Below, one piece after another: positions 1 to 9,018 of a stretch of 40,688 nt of DNA (positions are counted from its first letter, which is position 1; the number at the start of each line of letters is the position of its first letter). This DNA is from an uncultured Pelagibacteraceae bacterium (GTDB taxonomy: Bacteria > Pseudomonadota > Alphaproteobacteria > Pelagibacterales > Pelagibacteraceae), in contig CACFUX010000011.1 in NCBI GenBank assembly GCA_902569615.1, forward strand, positions 1 through 40,688, in the 5' to 3' direction. The notes beneath the pieces were generated by a model. It ran no database searches. It was not told where the DNA came from and saw only the letters and a list, made by a program, of their open reading frames with translations. A program made the position numbers and the translations under genes.

Positions 1-1
1 T

Positions 2-691
2 TTAAGTTTCAAAAATAAGTTTACGAATGATAACAAATATCTGGCAGTTATTAACGAAAATGGGCTTTGGATTAAGGATGAAATCAATGAAACAATTAAT
101 ATTATTAATGCTGAAAAATTCAAAGATAACCTGGTTGAAAATGTAACAATAGTTCAATTAAATCAAGATTTTGATTTTATTAAAAATATTAATGCCAAAG
201 GTGCTGATATAAAAAAAAATAATTGGGTATTATATGGTGTTGAGGTTTACAACAAAGACAAACCAAATGAAAATTATCAAAAATATGAATTCTATTCAAA
301 TTTTAACAAACAAAAAATTGATAGTCTATTTTCTAATCTATCTTCACAAAATTTATATAAACTTAAAGTTATGATGAATGATTATAAAAATTTAGGATAT
401 TCTACTTTAGAAATTAAAGCTTATATTTATAAAATCCTTTCTTATCCTTTCTACCTAGCAATAATGGCCTTGATTGGATCAATTTTGATGTACAGCGTTA
501 AATCTAATAAATCAAAAACTATAGTTATTCTTATCGGTATAACAGTATCAGTTTTTATTTACTATATAATTTATTTTTCTAATTTATTGGGTACAAATGA
601 AAACTTGCCACTAATAGTATCAACAGGTTTACCATATATTTTACTTTTTTTAGCATCATCAGTTGGATTGGTTAGTGTAAATGAAAAATAA
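2..691 (+). CDS. lptG: LPS export permease LptG, 3' part (truncated by window edge)
   Basis: This is the C-terminal part of a YjgP/YjgQ family permease. It is one of the two inner-membrane subunits of the LptB2FG ABC transporter that extracts lipopolysaccharide from the inner membrane. The open frame runs from the window edge without a stop, so the start lies upstream. The visible part begins in the periplasmic beta-jellyroll domain, with the family-typical GLWIKDE near its start. It ends in membrane segments, the last three of which are visible (around LAIMALIGSILMYSV, IVILIGITVSVFIYYIIYF and LIVSTGLPYILLFLASSVGL). Its stop overlaps the lptD start by 11 bases, and lptD encodes the outer-membrane end of the same machine. 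LptF would be expected just upstream, outside the window. The G rather than F assignment rests mainly on its position before lptD. Confidence 0.85.
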   Translation, partial: LSFKNKFTNDNKYLAVINENGLWIKDEINETINIINAEKFKDNLVENVTIVQLNQDFDFIKNINAKGADIKKNNWVLYGVEVYNKDKPNENYQKYEFYSNFNKQKIDSLFSNLSSQNLYKLKVMMNDYKNLGYSTLEIKAYIYKILSYPFYLAIMALIGSILMYSVKSNKSKTIVILIGITVSVFIYYIIYFSNLLGTNENLPLIVSTGLPYILLFLASSVGLVSVNEK

Positions 692-3044
692 AAAAATCAT
701 TTTTATATTTATATTTTTATTTTTATTTAAAGTTAATTCTTTTAGTGAGGAATTTAAGTTTGAATCAAATGAAGTGCAAATACTTGAGAAAGGCAATCTT
801 ATAATTATAGAAAAGGAAGTAAAAATTTTGTCAAAAGATAACTTAATAATTGAAGCTGATAAATCTAAATATGATAAGAAAAAAAACTCTCTTAAAGTTG
901 ATGGAAACGTCAAAATAACAGATGAAACTAATAAACTAGTTATTAACGCAGAAAAAATAAATTATCTTAAAAATGATGAGATAATATTTACTGAAGGAGA
1001 ATCCATAGTCGAATTAGAAAAAAATTATTTAATTAATTCTACTGATTTAAATCTTGATAGAAATTTAATGGAATTTTCATCAAATAAAAAAACGATTATT
1101 AATGATATCAAAGGCTATAATTTTATTTTAGATGAATTTAATTTTGATATAAAAAACAAAATTTTAACTGGAAAAAATGTTTATTTAAAGGATTTGGATA
1201 ATAATAATTTTTATTTAGAAACAATAAATTTAAATTTAAATAGTTATGATTTTTCAGGTGATAAATTATACATTGATTTTGATAATTCTCTGTTTGGTAA
1301 TAAAGAAAATGAACCAAGGCTTACGGGAGAAAAAATAACTGATAATAAAAATGAGAGCACAATTTATAACGGTACTTTTACTACTTGTAAAAAAAATGAG
1401 GAAGATTGTCCACCATGGCTTCTTTCTGCGGCTGAAATAAAACACAAAAAAAAAGAAAAAATAATTGAATACAAAAATGCTTGGTTAGAAATTTATAAAA
1501 AACCAGTAGTATATTTTCCATACTTTTATCACCCAGACCCTTCTGTAAAAAGACAATCAGGTTTTTTGGCACCAACAATAATCAACTCCAGCGTAAGTGG
1601 TACTGCTTTTAAAATACCTTACTACAAGGTTATTTCTGAAGATAAAGATTTGACAATATCTCCTCAAATATTTTTTGATAAAAGTGCTATTTTTCAAACA
1701 GAATATAGGCAAGCATTTAAAAACTCTAAATCAATAACTGATTTAAGTTTAGCCAAAGACGAAAATGAAACCAAAGCTCACTTTTTTTCAAATTTAAAAG
1801 GAAGCAATGATAACTTTAAATATGAAATAAATTTAGAAAAAGTATCTAACGATAAATATCTTAAGGTTAATAAAATTAATTCATCATTAATTAATAGCTA
1901 TTCCGAATTAAACTCATTTATTAAATTTGATAAAAGTTCTGAAACTTCTTCTTTAAGTTCATCAATTGAAATTTTTGAAGATTTAAATAAAAAAAATTCT
2001 GATAGATTTGAGTATGTTTTGCCAAATATTACATTTTCAAAAAGTTTAGAAAATTTTGAAAATTCTGGAAGACTTGAATTTAATAGTAGAGCATTTCAAA
2101 AATATTTTAATACAAATCATTATGAAGCATCATTGATTAATGATCTAATTTTTAAATCAAATAAAAATATTTCAAAAAATGGATTTATAAATAGTTACAC
2201 ATTGCTTTTAAGAAATGCTAATTCAGATCTTAGAAATTCATTAAATTTTGAGAACTCAGAAAATTTTGATTTACTTTCAACACTATTATTTGAAAGTAAA
2301 ATACCTTTAAGAAAAATTAATAAAAATGGAACAAGTTTATTAACACCGATCATTTCTGCACGGTTTAGTCCAAACAAAACTAAAAATGTTAAGAAGCTTG
2401 ATACTAAAATTTCCTACAATAACGTCTATTCCTTAGACAGATTGGGTCAAAATAACATGGTAGAAGGAAGGTACTCTCTAACTCTTGGTAATGAATATTC
2501 AATATTAAACAATAATAATAAAGAAATTTTTAATTTATCTTTTGCAAATGTTTTAAGAAATACTCATGACGATGATTTGCCAATAAAAAGTACGCTAGGA
2601 GAAAAAAGATCAGATATCTTTGGTCTATTAAAGTATACCCCATCAGACAATTTTGATTTGGAGTATCAATTTTCTCTTGATAATAATTTAAAACACTCAA
2701 ATTCTGATATTGTAAAATCCAACATCAAAATAAATAATTTCATTACTTCTTTTGAATATTTTGAAGAAGATAATATTATAGGAAATAAAAGCTATATAAC
2801 TAATACAACTAAATACGATATGGATAAAAATAAATCTATATCATTTGAAATAAGCAAAAATTTAGATAAAAATATTACTGACTATTATAATCTAATTTAT
2901 GAATATAAAAATGACTGTATGGCAGCTGCATTAGAATATAATAAAACTTTCTATGATGCTGATGATCTTGAGAGTGATCAAAATATATTCTTTACAATAA
3001 AAATTATTCCTTTTGGTAAATTAAGTTCGCCAAGCATAAATTAG
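681..3044 (+). CDS. lptD: LPS assembly outer-membrane protein LptD
   Basis: LptD (OstA/Imp) is the outer-membrane beta-barrel that inserts lipopolysaccharide into the outer leaflet together with LptE. The 787-residue product starts with a signal peptide (basic MKNKK, then a Phe/Ile-rich core, to about residue 22). An OstA-like repeat region follows (about residues 30-200), with ADKSKYDKKKNSLKVDGNVK typical of the Lpt beta-jellyroll. The family hallmark segment is near residues 250-300, with PPWLLSAAEIKH and YFPYFYHPDPSVKRQSGFLAP. The rest is a long, polar, beta-rich barrel. Few cysteines are present: TCKKNEEDC before the barrel and one near residue 746 (CMAAALEYN), which could form the stabilising disulfides. 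The start overlaps lptG by 11 bases and the stop is two bases before the next gene, so it is clearly co-transcribed. Confidence 0.93.
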   Translation: MKNKKIIFIFIFLFLFKVNSFSEEFKFESNEVQILEKGNLIIIEKEVKILSKDNLIIEADKSKYDKKKNSLKVDGNVKITDETNKLVINAEKINYLKNDEIIFTEGESIVELEKNYLINSTDLNLDRNLMEFSSNKKTIINDIKGYNFILDEFNFDIKNKILTGKNVYLKDLDNNNFYLETINLNLNSYDFSGDKLYIDFDNSLFGNKENEPRLTGEKITDNKNESTIYNGTFTTCKKNEEDCPPWLLSAAEIKHKKKEKIIEYKNAWLEIYKKPVVYFPYFYHPDPSVKRQSGFLAPTIINSSVSGTAFKIPYYKVISEDKDLTISPQIFFDKSAIFQTEYRQAFKNSKSITDLSLAKDENETKAHFFSNLKGSNDNFKYEINLEKVSNDKYLKVNKINSSLINSYSELNSFIKFDKSSETSSLSSSIEIFEDLNKKNSDRFEYVLPNITFSKSLENFENSGRLEFNSRAFQKYFNTNHYEASLINDLIFKSNKNISKNGFINSYTLLLRNANSDLRNSLNFENSENFDLLSTLLFESKIPLRKINKNGTSLLTPIISARFSPNKTKNVKKLDTKISYNNVYSLDRLGQNNMVEGRYSLTLGNEYSILNNNNKEIFNLSFANVLRNTHDDDLPIKSTLGEKRSDIFGLLKYTPSDNFDLEYQFSLDNNLKHSNSDIVKSNIKINNFITSFEYFEEDNIIGNKSYITNTTKYDMDKNKSISFEISKNLDKNITDYYNLIYEYKNDCMAAALEYNKTFYDADDLESDQNIFFTIKIIPFGKLSSPSIN

Positions 3045-3046
3045 TT

Positions 3047-3979
3047 ATGAAAATTAAATTTTTTTTTGTTTTGGTATTATGCTGCTTTTTTTACTCTTCA
3101 GTAATAATATCTGACGAAAAAGTCTTTATAGAACTAAAAATTGAAAATGAAATTATTACCAATTTAGATATAAATAAAGAAAAAAAATACCTAATAGCGC
3201 TTAATAACAATTTAAAAAATTTAAACAAAAATCAAATTTACAAAATATCAAAGGACTCCTTGATAAGAGAAAAGGTAAAAAAAGTAGAATTATTAAAATA
3301 TTTTGATTTAGATTCTACAAGTAAAATAGCTGATAATATAGTCAAAACTGTTATAAAAAACATGAATTTTAAAAGTGAAAAAGACTTTGAGTTATACTTA
3401 AAAGATTATGATTTAACTATTGATGATGTAAAAAAAAAATTATTAATAGAGGCAACATGGAACCAATTAATTTACGACAAATATAAAAGCAATGTTAAGG
3501 TGGATGAAAAAAAACTTAGAAATAAATTAAATCAACAAGTCAAAGAAAATAAAATAGAAGAGTTTAATTTAAGTGAAATTCTTTTCGAACTTAAAACAGG
3601 TGAAAATATTCAAGATAAGTTTGATACTGTTAAAAATTTTATAAATACAAATAATTTTGAAAATGCAGCAAATATTTTTAGCATATCAGATTCTTCAAAG
3701 TTTGGGGGTAAAATAGGTTGGACAAGTAAGGCTCAAATTTCAAAAAATATACTAGATAAAATAATAGAACTAAAAACTGGAGAAATATCTATGCCAATTC
3801 AAATAAATAATTCATATTTAATCATAAAAATAAACGAAAAAAGGAATGTTGAAAGGGAAATTAATATTGAAAAAGAAATGGAAAAATTAATTATTATTGA
3901 AAAAGATAGACAGCTTAACCAGTATTCAGTTATGTATTTTAATAGAATAAAAAATAATTTATTTATAAATGATTTATAA
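3047..3979 (+). CDS. surA: SurA-like periplasmic peptidyl-prolyl isomerase/chaperone
   Basis: This is a probable periplasmic chaperone that escorts outer-membrane proteins, including LptD, to the Bam complex. The 310-residue product begins with a signal peptide (MKIKFFFVLVLCCFF..., to about residue 22). An N-terminal SurA-type helical domain follows (about residues 25-165: IENEIITNLDINKEKKYL, then helices). A single parvulin (PPIC) domain lies at about residues 175-275, with FNLSEILFEL, SKFGGKIGWTSKAQ and the LKTGEISMPIQINNSYLIIK ending typical of rotamase repeats. E. coli SurA has two parvulin domains and is about 430 residues, so this is a short form, as usual in alphaproteobacteria. Sequence conservation is modest, and the assignment leans on the lptD-surA-pdxA-rsmA order. 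The stop overlaps pdxA by 11 bases. Confidence 0.8.
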   Translation: MKIKFFFVLVLCCFFYSSVIISDEKVFIELKIENEIITNLDINKEKKYLIALNNNLKNLNKNQIYKISKDSLIREKVKKVELLKYFDLDSTSKIADNIVKTVIKNMNFKSEKDFELYLKDYDLTIDDVKKKLLIEATWNQLIYDKYKSNVKVDEKKLRNKLNQQVKENKIEEFNLSEILFELKTGENIQDKFDTVKNFINTNNFENAANIFSISDSSKFGGKIGWTSKAQISKNILDKIIELKTGEISMPIQINNSYLIIKINEKRNVEREINIEKEMEKLIIIEKDRQLNQYSVMYFNRIKNNLFINDL

Positions 3980-4955
3980 ACCTTTAATTATAGTTTTAGG
4001 TGAGCCCTACAGTACTTTTCAAGAAATTGTTCTAAAATCAATTAAAAAGAAAATTTTATCAAATTATAAAAATCCAATTATATTTATTGGTTCTGCTGAG
4101 CTTTTTAAAAAGCAAATGATTAAATTAGGCTACTCATTTAAAGTAAATATTATAAAGCCTGAAGATTTAGGAAAAAAAAAAATTAATAATAAAACAATAA
4201 ATTTTATAAATATAAATTTTAAATTTAAAAAAATATTTGACAAAATTTCATATAAGTCAAAAAATTATTTAAAAAATTCTTTTGATGTGGCTATTAAACT
4301 AATAAAAGATAGAAAAATTACTGGAATTATAAATGGACCAATTTCTAAAAAATATTTTTTAGAAAAAAAATTTCCTGGAATAACTGAATATTTATCAAAA
4401 AAAGCTTTTTCAAAAAGTTTTCCAGTTATGCTAATATTTAATCAAAAACTTTCAGTATCTCCTATTACAACGCATGAGCCAATAAGAAATATCCATAAGA
4501 AAATCAATAAAAAAAAAATAATCAAAAATGTAATTACAATTAATAAATTTTACATAGAAAAGTTAAAAAAAAAGCCTTCTATAGCTATTCTTGGATTAAA
4601 TCCACATTGTGAAACAAATAGTAAATATAGCGAAGAAGATAAAATTATAATTCCTTCAGTAAAAAATTTATTAAAAAGAAAAATTAAAATTGATGGACCG
4701 TTTTCTGCTGATACTTTTTTCTTTGAAAAGAATATTAAGAAATATGATGTTGTTGTTGGAATGTACCATGATCAAGTACTTGTGCCTATCAAAACATTAT
4801 TTAATTTTGATGCAATAAATATAACTTTAGGAATCCCTATTTTAAGGATTTCTCCAGACCATGGAACAAATAATCAAATGATTGGGTTGAATAAATCAAA
4901 TTATAAGTCATTTGAGGCCGCAATTAAATTTTTCAAAAAAGTTAATGCTAATTAA
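3969..4955 (+). CDS. pdxA: 4-hydroxythreonine-4-phosphate dehydrogenase PdxA
   Basis: PdxA oxidises 4-phosphohydroxy-L-threonine with NAD(P). The product decarboxylates and then condenses with deoxyxylulose 5-phosphate in the DXP-dependent route to pyridoxal phosphate. The 328-residue cytoplasmic protein has the usual family length and its metal and substrate motifs: PITTHEPIRNIHKKI (about residues 163-177), DGPFSADTFF (about 240), MYHDQVLVPIKTL (about 264) and ISPDHGT (about 296). The ATG start overlaps surA by 11 bases and the end overlaps rsmA by 11 bases. The order surA-pdxA-rsmA is conserved across proteobacteria. Presence of pdxA suggests de novo B6 synthesis is possible, provided the other pdx genes exist elsewhere. 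Confidence 0.92.
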   Translation: MIYKPLIIVLGEPYSTFQEIVLKSIKKKILSNYKNPIIFIGSAELFKKQMIKLGYSFKVNIIKPEDLGKKKINNKTINFININFKFKKIFDKISYKSKNYLKNSFDVAIKLIKDRKITGIINGPISKKYFLEKKFPGITEYLSKKAFSKSFPVMLIFNQKLSVSPITTHEPIRNIHKKINKKKIIKNVITINKFYIEKLKKKPSIAILGLNPHCETNSKYSEEDKIIIPSVKNLLKRKIKIDGPFSADTFFFEKNIKKYDVVVGMYHDQVLVPIKTLFNFDAINITLGIPILRISPDHGTNNQMIGLNKSNYKSFEAAIKFFKKVNAN

Positions 4956-5736
4956 GCCTAAAAAAAGCTTAGGTCAAAATTTTTTAATTGATAAAAATAT
5001 AATTAAATTAATTGTTGATTCAGGCAAAATTACAGAAAAAGACACTCTTTTAGAAGTTGGTCCAGGAACCGGCAACCTTACAAGAGAACTAGTTTTAAAA
5101 AGACCAAAGAAAATAATTGTTGTTGAAAAGGATAAATTTTTATCAAAAAATTTAGAAGATAATTTTGGTAATTCTATTGAAATAATTAATGAAGATATAT
5201 TAAAAATTGAAGAAGAAAAACTATCAACTGAAAAAATGATTTTTTTTGGTAATTTACCTTATAATATTTCAACAAAAATATTTACAAAATGGATAAAATT
5301 AAAAAAACTAAATAATATTTCAAAAAAGTTTATATTAATGTTTCAAAAAGAAGTTGCAGATAGAATAATAGAAAAAACAAATAAAAAAAATTATGGAAGA
5401 TTGGCAATTTTAACTTCGTGGAGAATGAAAGTAACAAAAATTTCAGATGTCTCACCAAATTCTTTTTTTCCAGTACCAAAAGTAAAAAGCACTGTTTTGC
5501 TTTTAGAACCAAAAAATGATTATTTCAATATTAAAAACCCTAAGAATTTAGAGCATATTACTAACATTTTTTTTAACCAAAGAAGAAAAATGATAAAAAA
5601 ACCTTTAAATATTCTTTTTAAAAACGCTAAAGATATATCAAAAAAATATAATATTAATTTAAATGATAGACCGCAGAATTTAACTCCAGAAATATATTTT
5701 AAATTATGTAGTGAATATGAAAAATTAATTTCTTAG
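4945..5736 (+). CDS. rsmA: 16S rRNA (adenine1518/1519-N6)-dimethyltransferase RsmA (KsgA)
   Basis: RsmA dimethylates two adjacent adenines in the 3' hairpin of 16S rRNA, using S-adenosylmethionine, late in small-subunit assembly. Starting at the ATG at 4945 gives 263 residues beginning [18 protein letters not shown], which matches the family N terminus exactly. A longer frame from a TTG at 4912 adds 11 residues translated out of the pdxA tail and is rejected. Visible motifs are the SAM-binding [15 protein letters not shown] (about residues 36-50), the catalytic NLPYNIST (about 104-111) and the C-terminal [12 protein letters not shown]. The gene overlaps pdxA by 11 bases. At its 3' end it overlaps the convergent gmk gene by 12 bases. 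Confidence 0.95.
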   Translation: MLIKPKKSLGQNFLIDKNIIKLIVDSGKITEKDTLLEVGPGTGNLTRELVLKRPKKIIVVEKDKFLSKNLEDNFGNSIEIINEDILKIEEEKLSTEKMIFFGNLPYNISTKIFTKWIKLKKLNNISKKFILMFQKEVADRIIEKTNKKNYGRLAILTSWRMKVTKISDVSPNSFFPVPKVKSTVLLLEPKNDYFNIKNPKNLEHITNIFFNQRRKMIKKPLNILFKNAKDISKKYNINLNDRPQNLTPEIYFKLCSEYEKLIS

Positions 5737-6357
5737 TTTTTTAACATGGTTACTAATTTTTAATGAATCATAATTAATTTCTGAATTAATAATTTTTTTA
5801 TTTATTAAACTAACTATTTCATTATAACATTTATCTAGATTGTCGTTGATCACAACAAAGTCATAATTTTTCCAGTGATTAATATCTTCATTAAACTGTT
5901 TCATTCTTTTCTCAACAATATTTTTATCTTTCATATCTCTATTTTTTAATCTTTTAAATAATTCTTCTTTGCTTGGTGGTAAAATAAAAAACGTAATTAA
6001 ATTATAGTTGAGTTTTTGCTTTTTAATCTGCTCAGCTCCTTGCCAGTCAATATCAAAAATTACACTGTCTCCTTTCTTTAAGTGTTGTAGTACTTGACTT
6101 TTAGAAGATCCATAATAATTTTCAAAAACTTTGGCGTATTCTAAAAATTCTTCATTTTTAATTAAATTTTTAAACTCATTTTCTTCTATAAAAAAATAGT
6201 CTTTTCCATTTAACTCGTTTGTTCTTGGTTTTCTGGTTGTATAAGATATTGATATTTTGAATTTTTTTTCTTCAGCTATTTTTTTAACTAATGTAGTTTT
6301 ACCTGCTCCAGACGGAGATGATAGAACTATAATTATCCCGTCTTTATTAAAAGACAT
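5725..6357 (-). CDS. gmk: Guanylate kinase
   Basis: This cytoplasmic enzyme phosphorylates GMP or dGMP to the diphosphate using ATP. The 210-residue length is normal. The P-loop [14 protein letters not shown] is at about residues 13-26. [19 protein letters not shown] (about 38-56) is the GMP-binding signature, and [14 protein letters not shown] (about 98-111) is the conserved core strand. It is the last gene of the minus-strand fabD-fabG-acpP-gmk group, 14 bases after acpP. In many alphaproteobacteria fabF, mltG and yicC lie between acpP and gmk; here they are absent. The C-terminal codons overlap rsmA on the other strand by 12 bases. Confidence 0.95.
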   Translation of the reverse strand: MSFNKDGIIIVLSSPSGAGKTTLVKKIAEEKKFKISISYTTRKPRTNELNGKDYFFIEENEFKNLIKNEEFLEYAKVFENYYGSSKSQVLQHLKKGDSVIFDIDWQGAEQIKKQKLNYNLITFFILPPSKEELFKRLKNRDMKDKNIVEKRMKQFNEDINHWKNYDFVVINDNLDKCYNEIVSLINKKIINSEINYDSLKISNHVKKLRN

Positions 6358-6371
6358 GTTGAATTTTTGTA

Positions 6372-6611
6372 TTAATTGGCTTTACTTTCTATAAATTTTA
6401 CTGCATCACCAACTGTAAGAATCTTTTCTGCTTCGCTATCAGAAATTTCTGATCCAAACTCTTCTTCAAAAGCCATAACTAATTCGACTGTATCTAAGCT
6501 ATCAGCTCCTAAGTCGTCGATAAAACTAGATTCTTCAGTAACCTTTGATTCTTCTATTCCTAGATGGTCCGCTACTATTTTTTTTACCTTACTTGAAATA
6601 TCATCTGACAT
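6372..6611 (-). CDS. acpP: Acyl carrier protein
   Basis: This is the small acidic carrier of growing acyl chains in type II fatty acid synthesis. The 79-residue product has the family signature [20 protein letters not shown]; Ser38 in the DSL motif is the 4'-phosphopantetheine attachment site. Net charge is strongly negative, as expected. An AAGGA Shine-Dalgarno sequence precedes the ATG by about six bases. It lies directly downstream of fabG, with a 48-base gap, and upstream of gmk. Confidence 0.97.
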   Translation of the reverse strand: MSDDISSKVKKIVADHLGIEESKVTEESSFIDDLGADSLDTVELVMAFEEEFGSEISDSEAEKILTVGDAVKFIESKAN

Positions 6612-6659
6612 AAAAATCCTTTGTGTTTTAAATCGTTATTAATTTATTAAAAGCTTTTG

Positions 6660-7394
6660 TCAAGCCATATACATGCCTCCATTAACATGTAGAGTTTCTC
6701 CCGTTATATAAGAGGCTTGATCAGACGATAAAAAAGCAACAGAATTAGCCACATCTTCACCATTACCTAATTTAGACATTGGTATTCTAGAAGTTAATAC
6801 AGCTTTTACACTTTCATTTATATTATCAGTCATTCTTGATTGGATAAATCCTGGTGAAATACAGTTAATTGTAATATTTTTTTTTGCATATTCGATTGCT
6901 AAAGATTTGGTCATTCCAATAATTCCTGCTTTTGAAGCAGAGTAGTTTGACTGTCCTAAATTTCCAGTATGACCAACAACAGATGTTATATTTACTATTC
7001 TACCATATTTATTTTTTAGCATTTTTTTTATTGAATATTTAGACATTAAAAATGTAGAACTTAAATTTATATCTATAACTTTTTTCCATTCTTCATATTT
7101 CATTCTCAAGGATAAATTATCTCTATTGACTCCAGCATTATTAATTAAAATATCTAGCCCTGATAGCTGTGTTACTACCTTCTCTATAAATTCTTCTATT
7201 TTTTCATGGTTTGATATATCAAAATTTAAAACTTTAATATTTGAAAATTCTTTTTTTAACGAATCTAATTTTTCTATATTTGTACCTGTTGCTAAAACCT
7301 CTCCTTCTAAAGAAACAAATTTTTTAACTATTTCTCTACCTATTCCACCTGTAGCACCTGTAACAAGTATTTTTTTATTTTTAAAATTAATCAT
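6660..7394 (-). CDS. fabG: 3-oxoacyl-[acyl-carrier-protein] reductase FabG
   Basis: FabG performs the NADPH-dependent reduction of 3-ketoacyl-ACP in the elongation cycle. The 244-residue protein is a classical short-chain dehydrogenase. It has the cofactor motif TGATGGIG (residues 12-19), NNAG (85-88), the catalytic Ser138 in ITSVVG, and Tyr151 and Lys155 in YSASK. The C terminus (YITGETLHVNGGMYMA) matches FabG and not generic SDRs. Its start abuts the fabD stop with no spacer, so translation is probably coupled. A separate, frameshifted SDR in this window (31105-31865) is unrelated to fatty acid elongation. Confidence 0.96.
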   Translation of the reverse strand: MINFKNKKILVTGATGGIGREIVKKFVSLEGEVLATGTNIEKLDSLKKEFSNIKVLNFDISNHEKIEEFIEKVVTQLSGLDILINNAGVNRDNLSLRMKYEEWKKVIDINLSSTFLMSKYSIKKMLKNKYGRIVNITSVVGHTGNLGQSNYSASKAGIIGMTKSLAIEYAKKNITINCISPGFIQSRMTDNINESVKAVLTSRIPMSKLGNGEDVANSVAFLSSDQASYITGETLHVNGGMYMA

Positions 7395-8318
7395 TTAAGC
7401 TAATATTTTTAAATCCTCAAAATTATTTATTGTTTTCAAATTAACATTTTTGTCTATTCTTTTAACTAGTCCAGATAATACTTTTCCAGGACCAATTTCA
7501 ATAAAATTTGTAACTCCTTTATTTATCATATAAATTACACTTTCTCTCCATCTAACAGGACTTTCTATTTGTTTTATAAGCAAATCCTTTATTTCTTCTA
7601 CTTCTATTGTTTCGCCTCCTGTTACATTTGAAATAATAGTATTTTTAGGTTTTTTAAAACTCGTACTAATAATTTTATTACTCATTTCTTCAGTTGCTTT
7701 CTTCATTAATTCGCAATGAAAAGGAGCACTTACAGGTAATTTTATATTTTTAATTTTTTTATCCTTCAAATTTTCTGCAAACTTATTTATATCTGAATTA
7801 AGCCCACTCAAAACTATTTGTCCTTTTGAGTTATCATTCGCAATATAACATTTATACTCTTTATGATTTTGTTCTAATATTTCTTTAATATCATTTATTT
7901 CAACTCCAAGAACTGCTATCATTCCTCCAGTTCCGTTAGGGGTAGCTGTTTGCATTGCTTTCCCTCTTTCATTTAAAAGTTTAATTGCATCTTTAAATTC
8001 TAATGAACCACTTGCTGCTAAAGCAGTATATTCTCCTAAAGAATGTCCTGCAAAATATTTTGCATCATCTAAATTAATATTGGTTTCTTTTTTTATCATT
8101 TCTACTATTGAATAACTAACTAAGAATATCGCTGGTTGAGTATTTTCAGTTAAGTCTAAATGTTCTTTTGGTCCATCAAGAATTATTTTACTAATTGGGA
8201 AACCTAAAATATCATCAGCTAGAATAAACAATTCCTTAATATAAGGGAACTTATCGTATAATTCTTTACCCATGCCAACTGATTGTGATCCTTGACCTGG
8301 AAATATTAATGAAAACAT
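7395..8318 (-). CDS. fabD: Malonyl-CoA:ACP transacylase FabD
   Basis: FabD transfers malonyl groups from CoA to ACP, supplying the extender unit for fatty acid synthesis. The 307-residue length is usual. The N terminus FSLIFPGQGSQSVGMGKEL and the nucleophile motif GHSLGEY (Ser93) are diagnostic. His near residue 201 in APFHCELM completes the catalytic pair, and GGMIAVLG and IEIGPGKVLSGL are further family marks. It is the first gene of the minus-strand fab group and starts divergently from rpsF, with 84 bases between them. Confidence 0.96.
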   Translation of the reverse strand: MFSLIFPGQGSQSVGMGKELYDKFPYIKELFILADDILGFPISKIILDGPKEHLDLTENTQPAIFLVSYSIVEMIKKETNINLDDAKYFAGHSLGEYTALAASGSLEFKDAIKLLNERGKAMQTATPNGTGGMIAVLGVEINDIKEILEQNHKEYKCYIANDNSKGQIVLSGLNSDINKFAENLKDKKIKNIKLPVSAPFHCELMKKATEEMSNKIISTSFKKPKNTIISNVTGGETIEVEEIKDLLIKQIESPVRWRESVIYMINKGVTNFIEIGPGKVLSGLVKRIDKNVNLKTINNFEDLKILA

Positions 8319-8342
8319 AGAAATTATTATAAAAATTTTGGT

Positions 8343-8371
8343 TTTTTGTGTTGTAATTAAATTTTTATAAT
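8343..8371 (+). promoter_or_regulatory. Candidate promoter of the rpsF-rpsR-rplI-dnaB operon
   Basis: The 84-base divergent gap between fabD and rpsF contains a perfect TATAAT hexamer at 8366-8371, about 30 bases before the rpsF start. A weak T-rich hexamer (TTTTTG, 8343-8348) lies 17 bases upstream of it. The spacing is ideal but the -35 match is poor. In DNA this AT-rich a TATAAT can arise by chance, so this is a candidate only. The fabD promoter must lie in the same gap on the other strand and is not obvious. Confidence 0.4.
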
Positions 8372-8402
8372 AGTATATCCCTTTTTTTTATAACAATAAA
8401 AT

Positions 8403-8750
8403 ATGAACTTTTACGAACATACTATAATAGCTAGGCAAGATACTAGCCCAAGTCAATTAAAACAATTACAAGAAAAATATATAACCCTAGTAAGTAAAAA
8501 TGATGGAAAAGTAGTAAAAACTGAAAACTGGGGACTTTTAAATTTATCTTACTTAATTAAAAAAAATAAAAAAGGTAATTATATTCACTTTAAAATTGAA
8601 GGTTCTGGAAAAACTATAAATGAACTTGAAAGAAATGAAAAGATAGACAAAAATCTTTTAAGATATCTAACAGTGAAAGTAAAAAAATTAGATTTAAAAA
8701 CAAATTACTTTGAAAAGAAAAATGAAGATACAAAAATAAAATCAAATTAA
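8403..8750 (+). CDS. rpsF: 30S ribosomal protein S6
   Basis: S6 binds S18 and the central domain of 16S rRNA. The 115-residue product shows the family pattern: an N-terminal strand [10 protein letters not shown], the [20 protein letters not shown] segment (about residues 40-59) and RYLTVKV (about 87-93), with a lysine-rich tail. It opens the conserved rpsF-rpsR-rplI-dnaB order and is separated from rpsR by a single base. Confidence 0.95.
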   Translation: MNFYEHTIIARQDTSPSQLKQLQEKYITLVSKNDGKVVKTENWGLLNLSYLIKKNKKGNYIHFKIEGSGKTINELERNEKIDKNLLRYLTVKVKKLDLKTNYFEKKNEDTKIKSN

Positions 8751-8751
8751 A

Positions 8752-9018
8752 ATGAAAAACTCAAACAGAAAAAGGTCAAATCAAAGTAACTTTGCTAAAT
8801 TAAGTATTTTCCAACCGCAAAAATATAGATTTAAAAAAAAATGCCCTTTATCAGGAACTGGTGCTCCGAAAATTGATTATAAGAATATAAAATTGTTAAA
8901 AAAATATATTACTGAAAATGGGAAAATAATGCCATCAAGAATCACTTCTGTTAGTCAAAAAAAACAAAGAGAGTTGTCTCTATCAATTAAGAGAGCAAGA
9001 AATTTAGCTTTACTATAA
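8752..9018 (+). CDS. rpsR: 30S ribosomal protein S18
   Basis: S18 is the partner of S6 in the platform of the small subunit. The 88-residue basic protein carries the family core [19 protein letters not shown] and [20 protein letters not shown], followed by RARNLALL. It begins one base after rpsF. Its stop codon shares a base with the rplI start (TAATG), indicating translational coupling. Confidence 0.96.
   Translation: MKNSNRKRSNQSNFAKLSIFQPQKYRFKKKCPLSGTGAPKIDYKNIKLLKKYITENGKIMPSRITSVSQKKQRELSLSIKRARNLALL

Noticed and set aside
4912..4944. Longer rsmA start at a TTG giving an 11-residue N-terminal extension
   Set aside because: The extension is a frame-shifted reading of the pdxA tail, and the ATG at 4945 gives the exact family N terminus [14 protein letters not shown].
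6376..6642. 88-codon plus-strand frame over acpP
   Set aside because: It is the antisense of a highly conserved acpP; composition is Ser/Ile-rich shadow and there are no neighbours on that strand.
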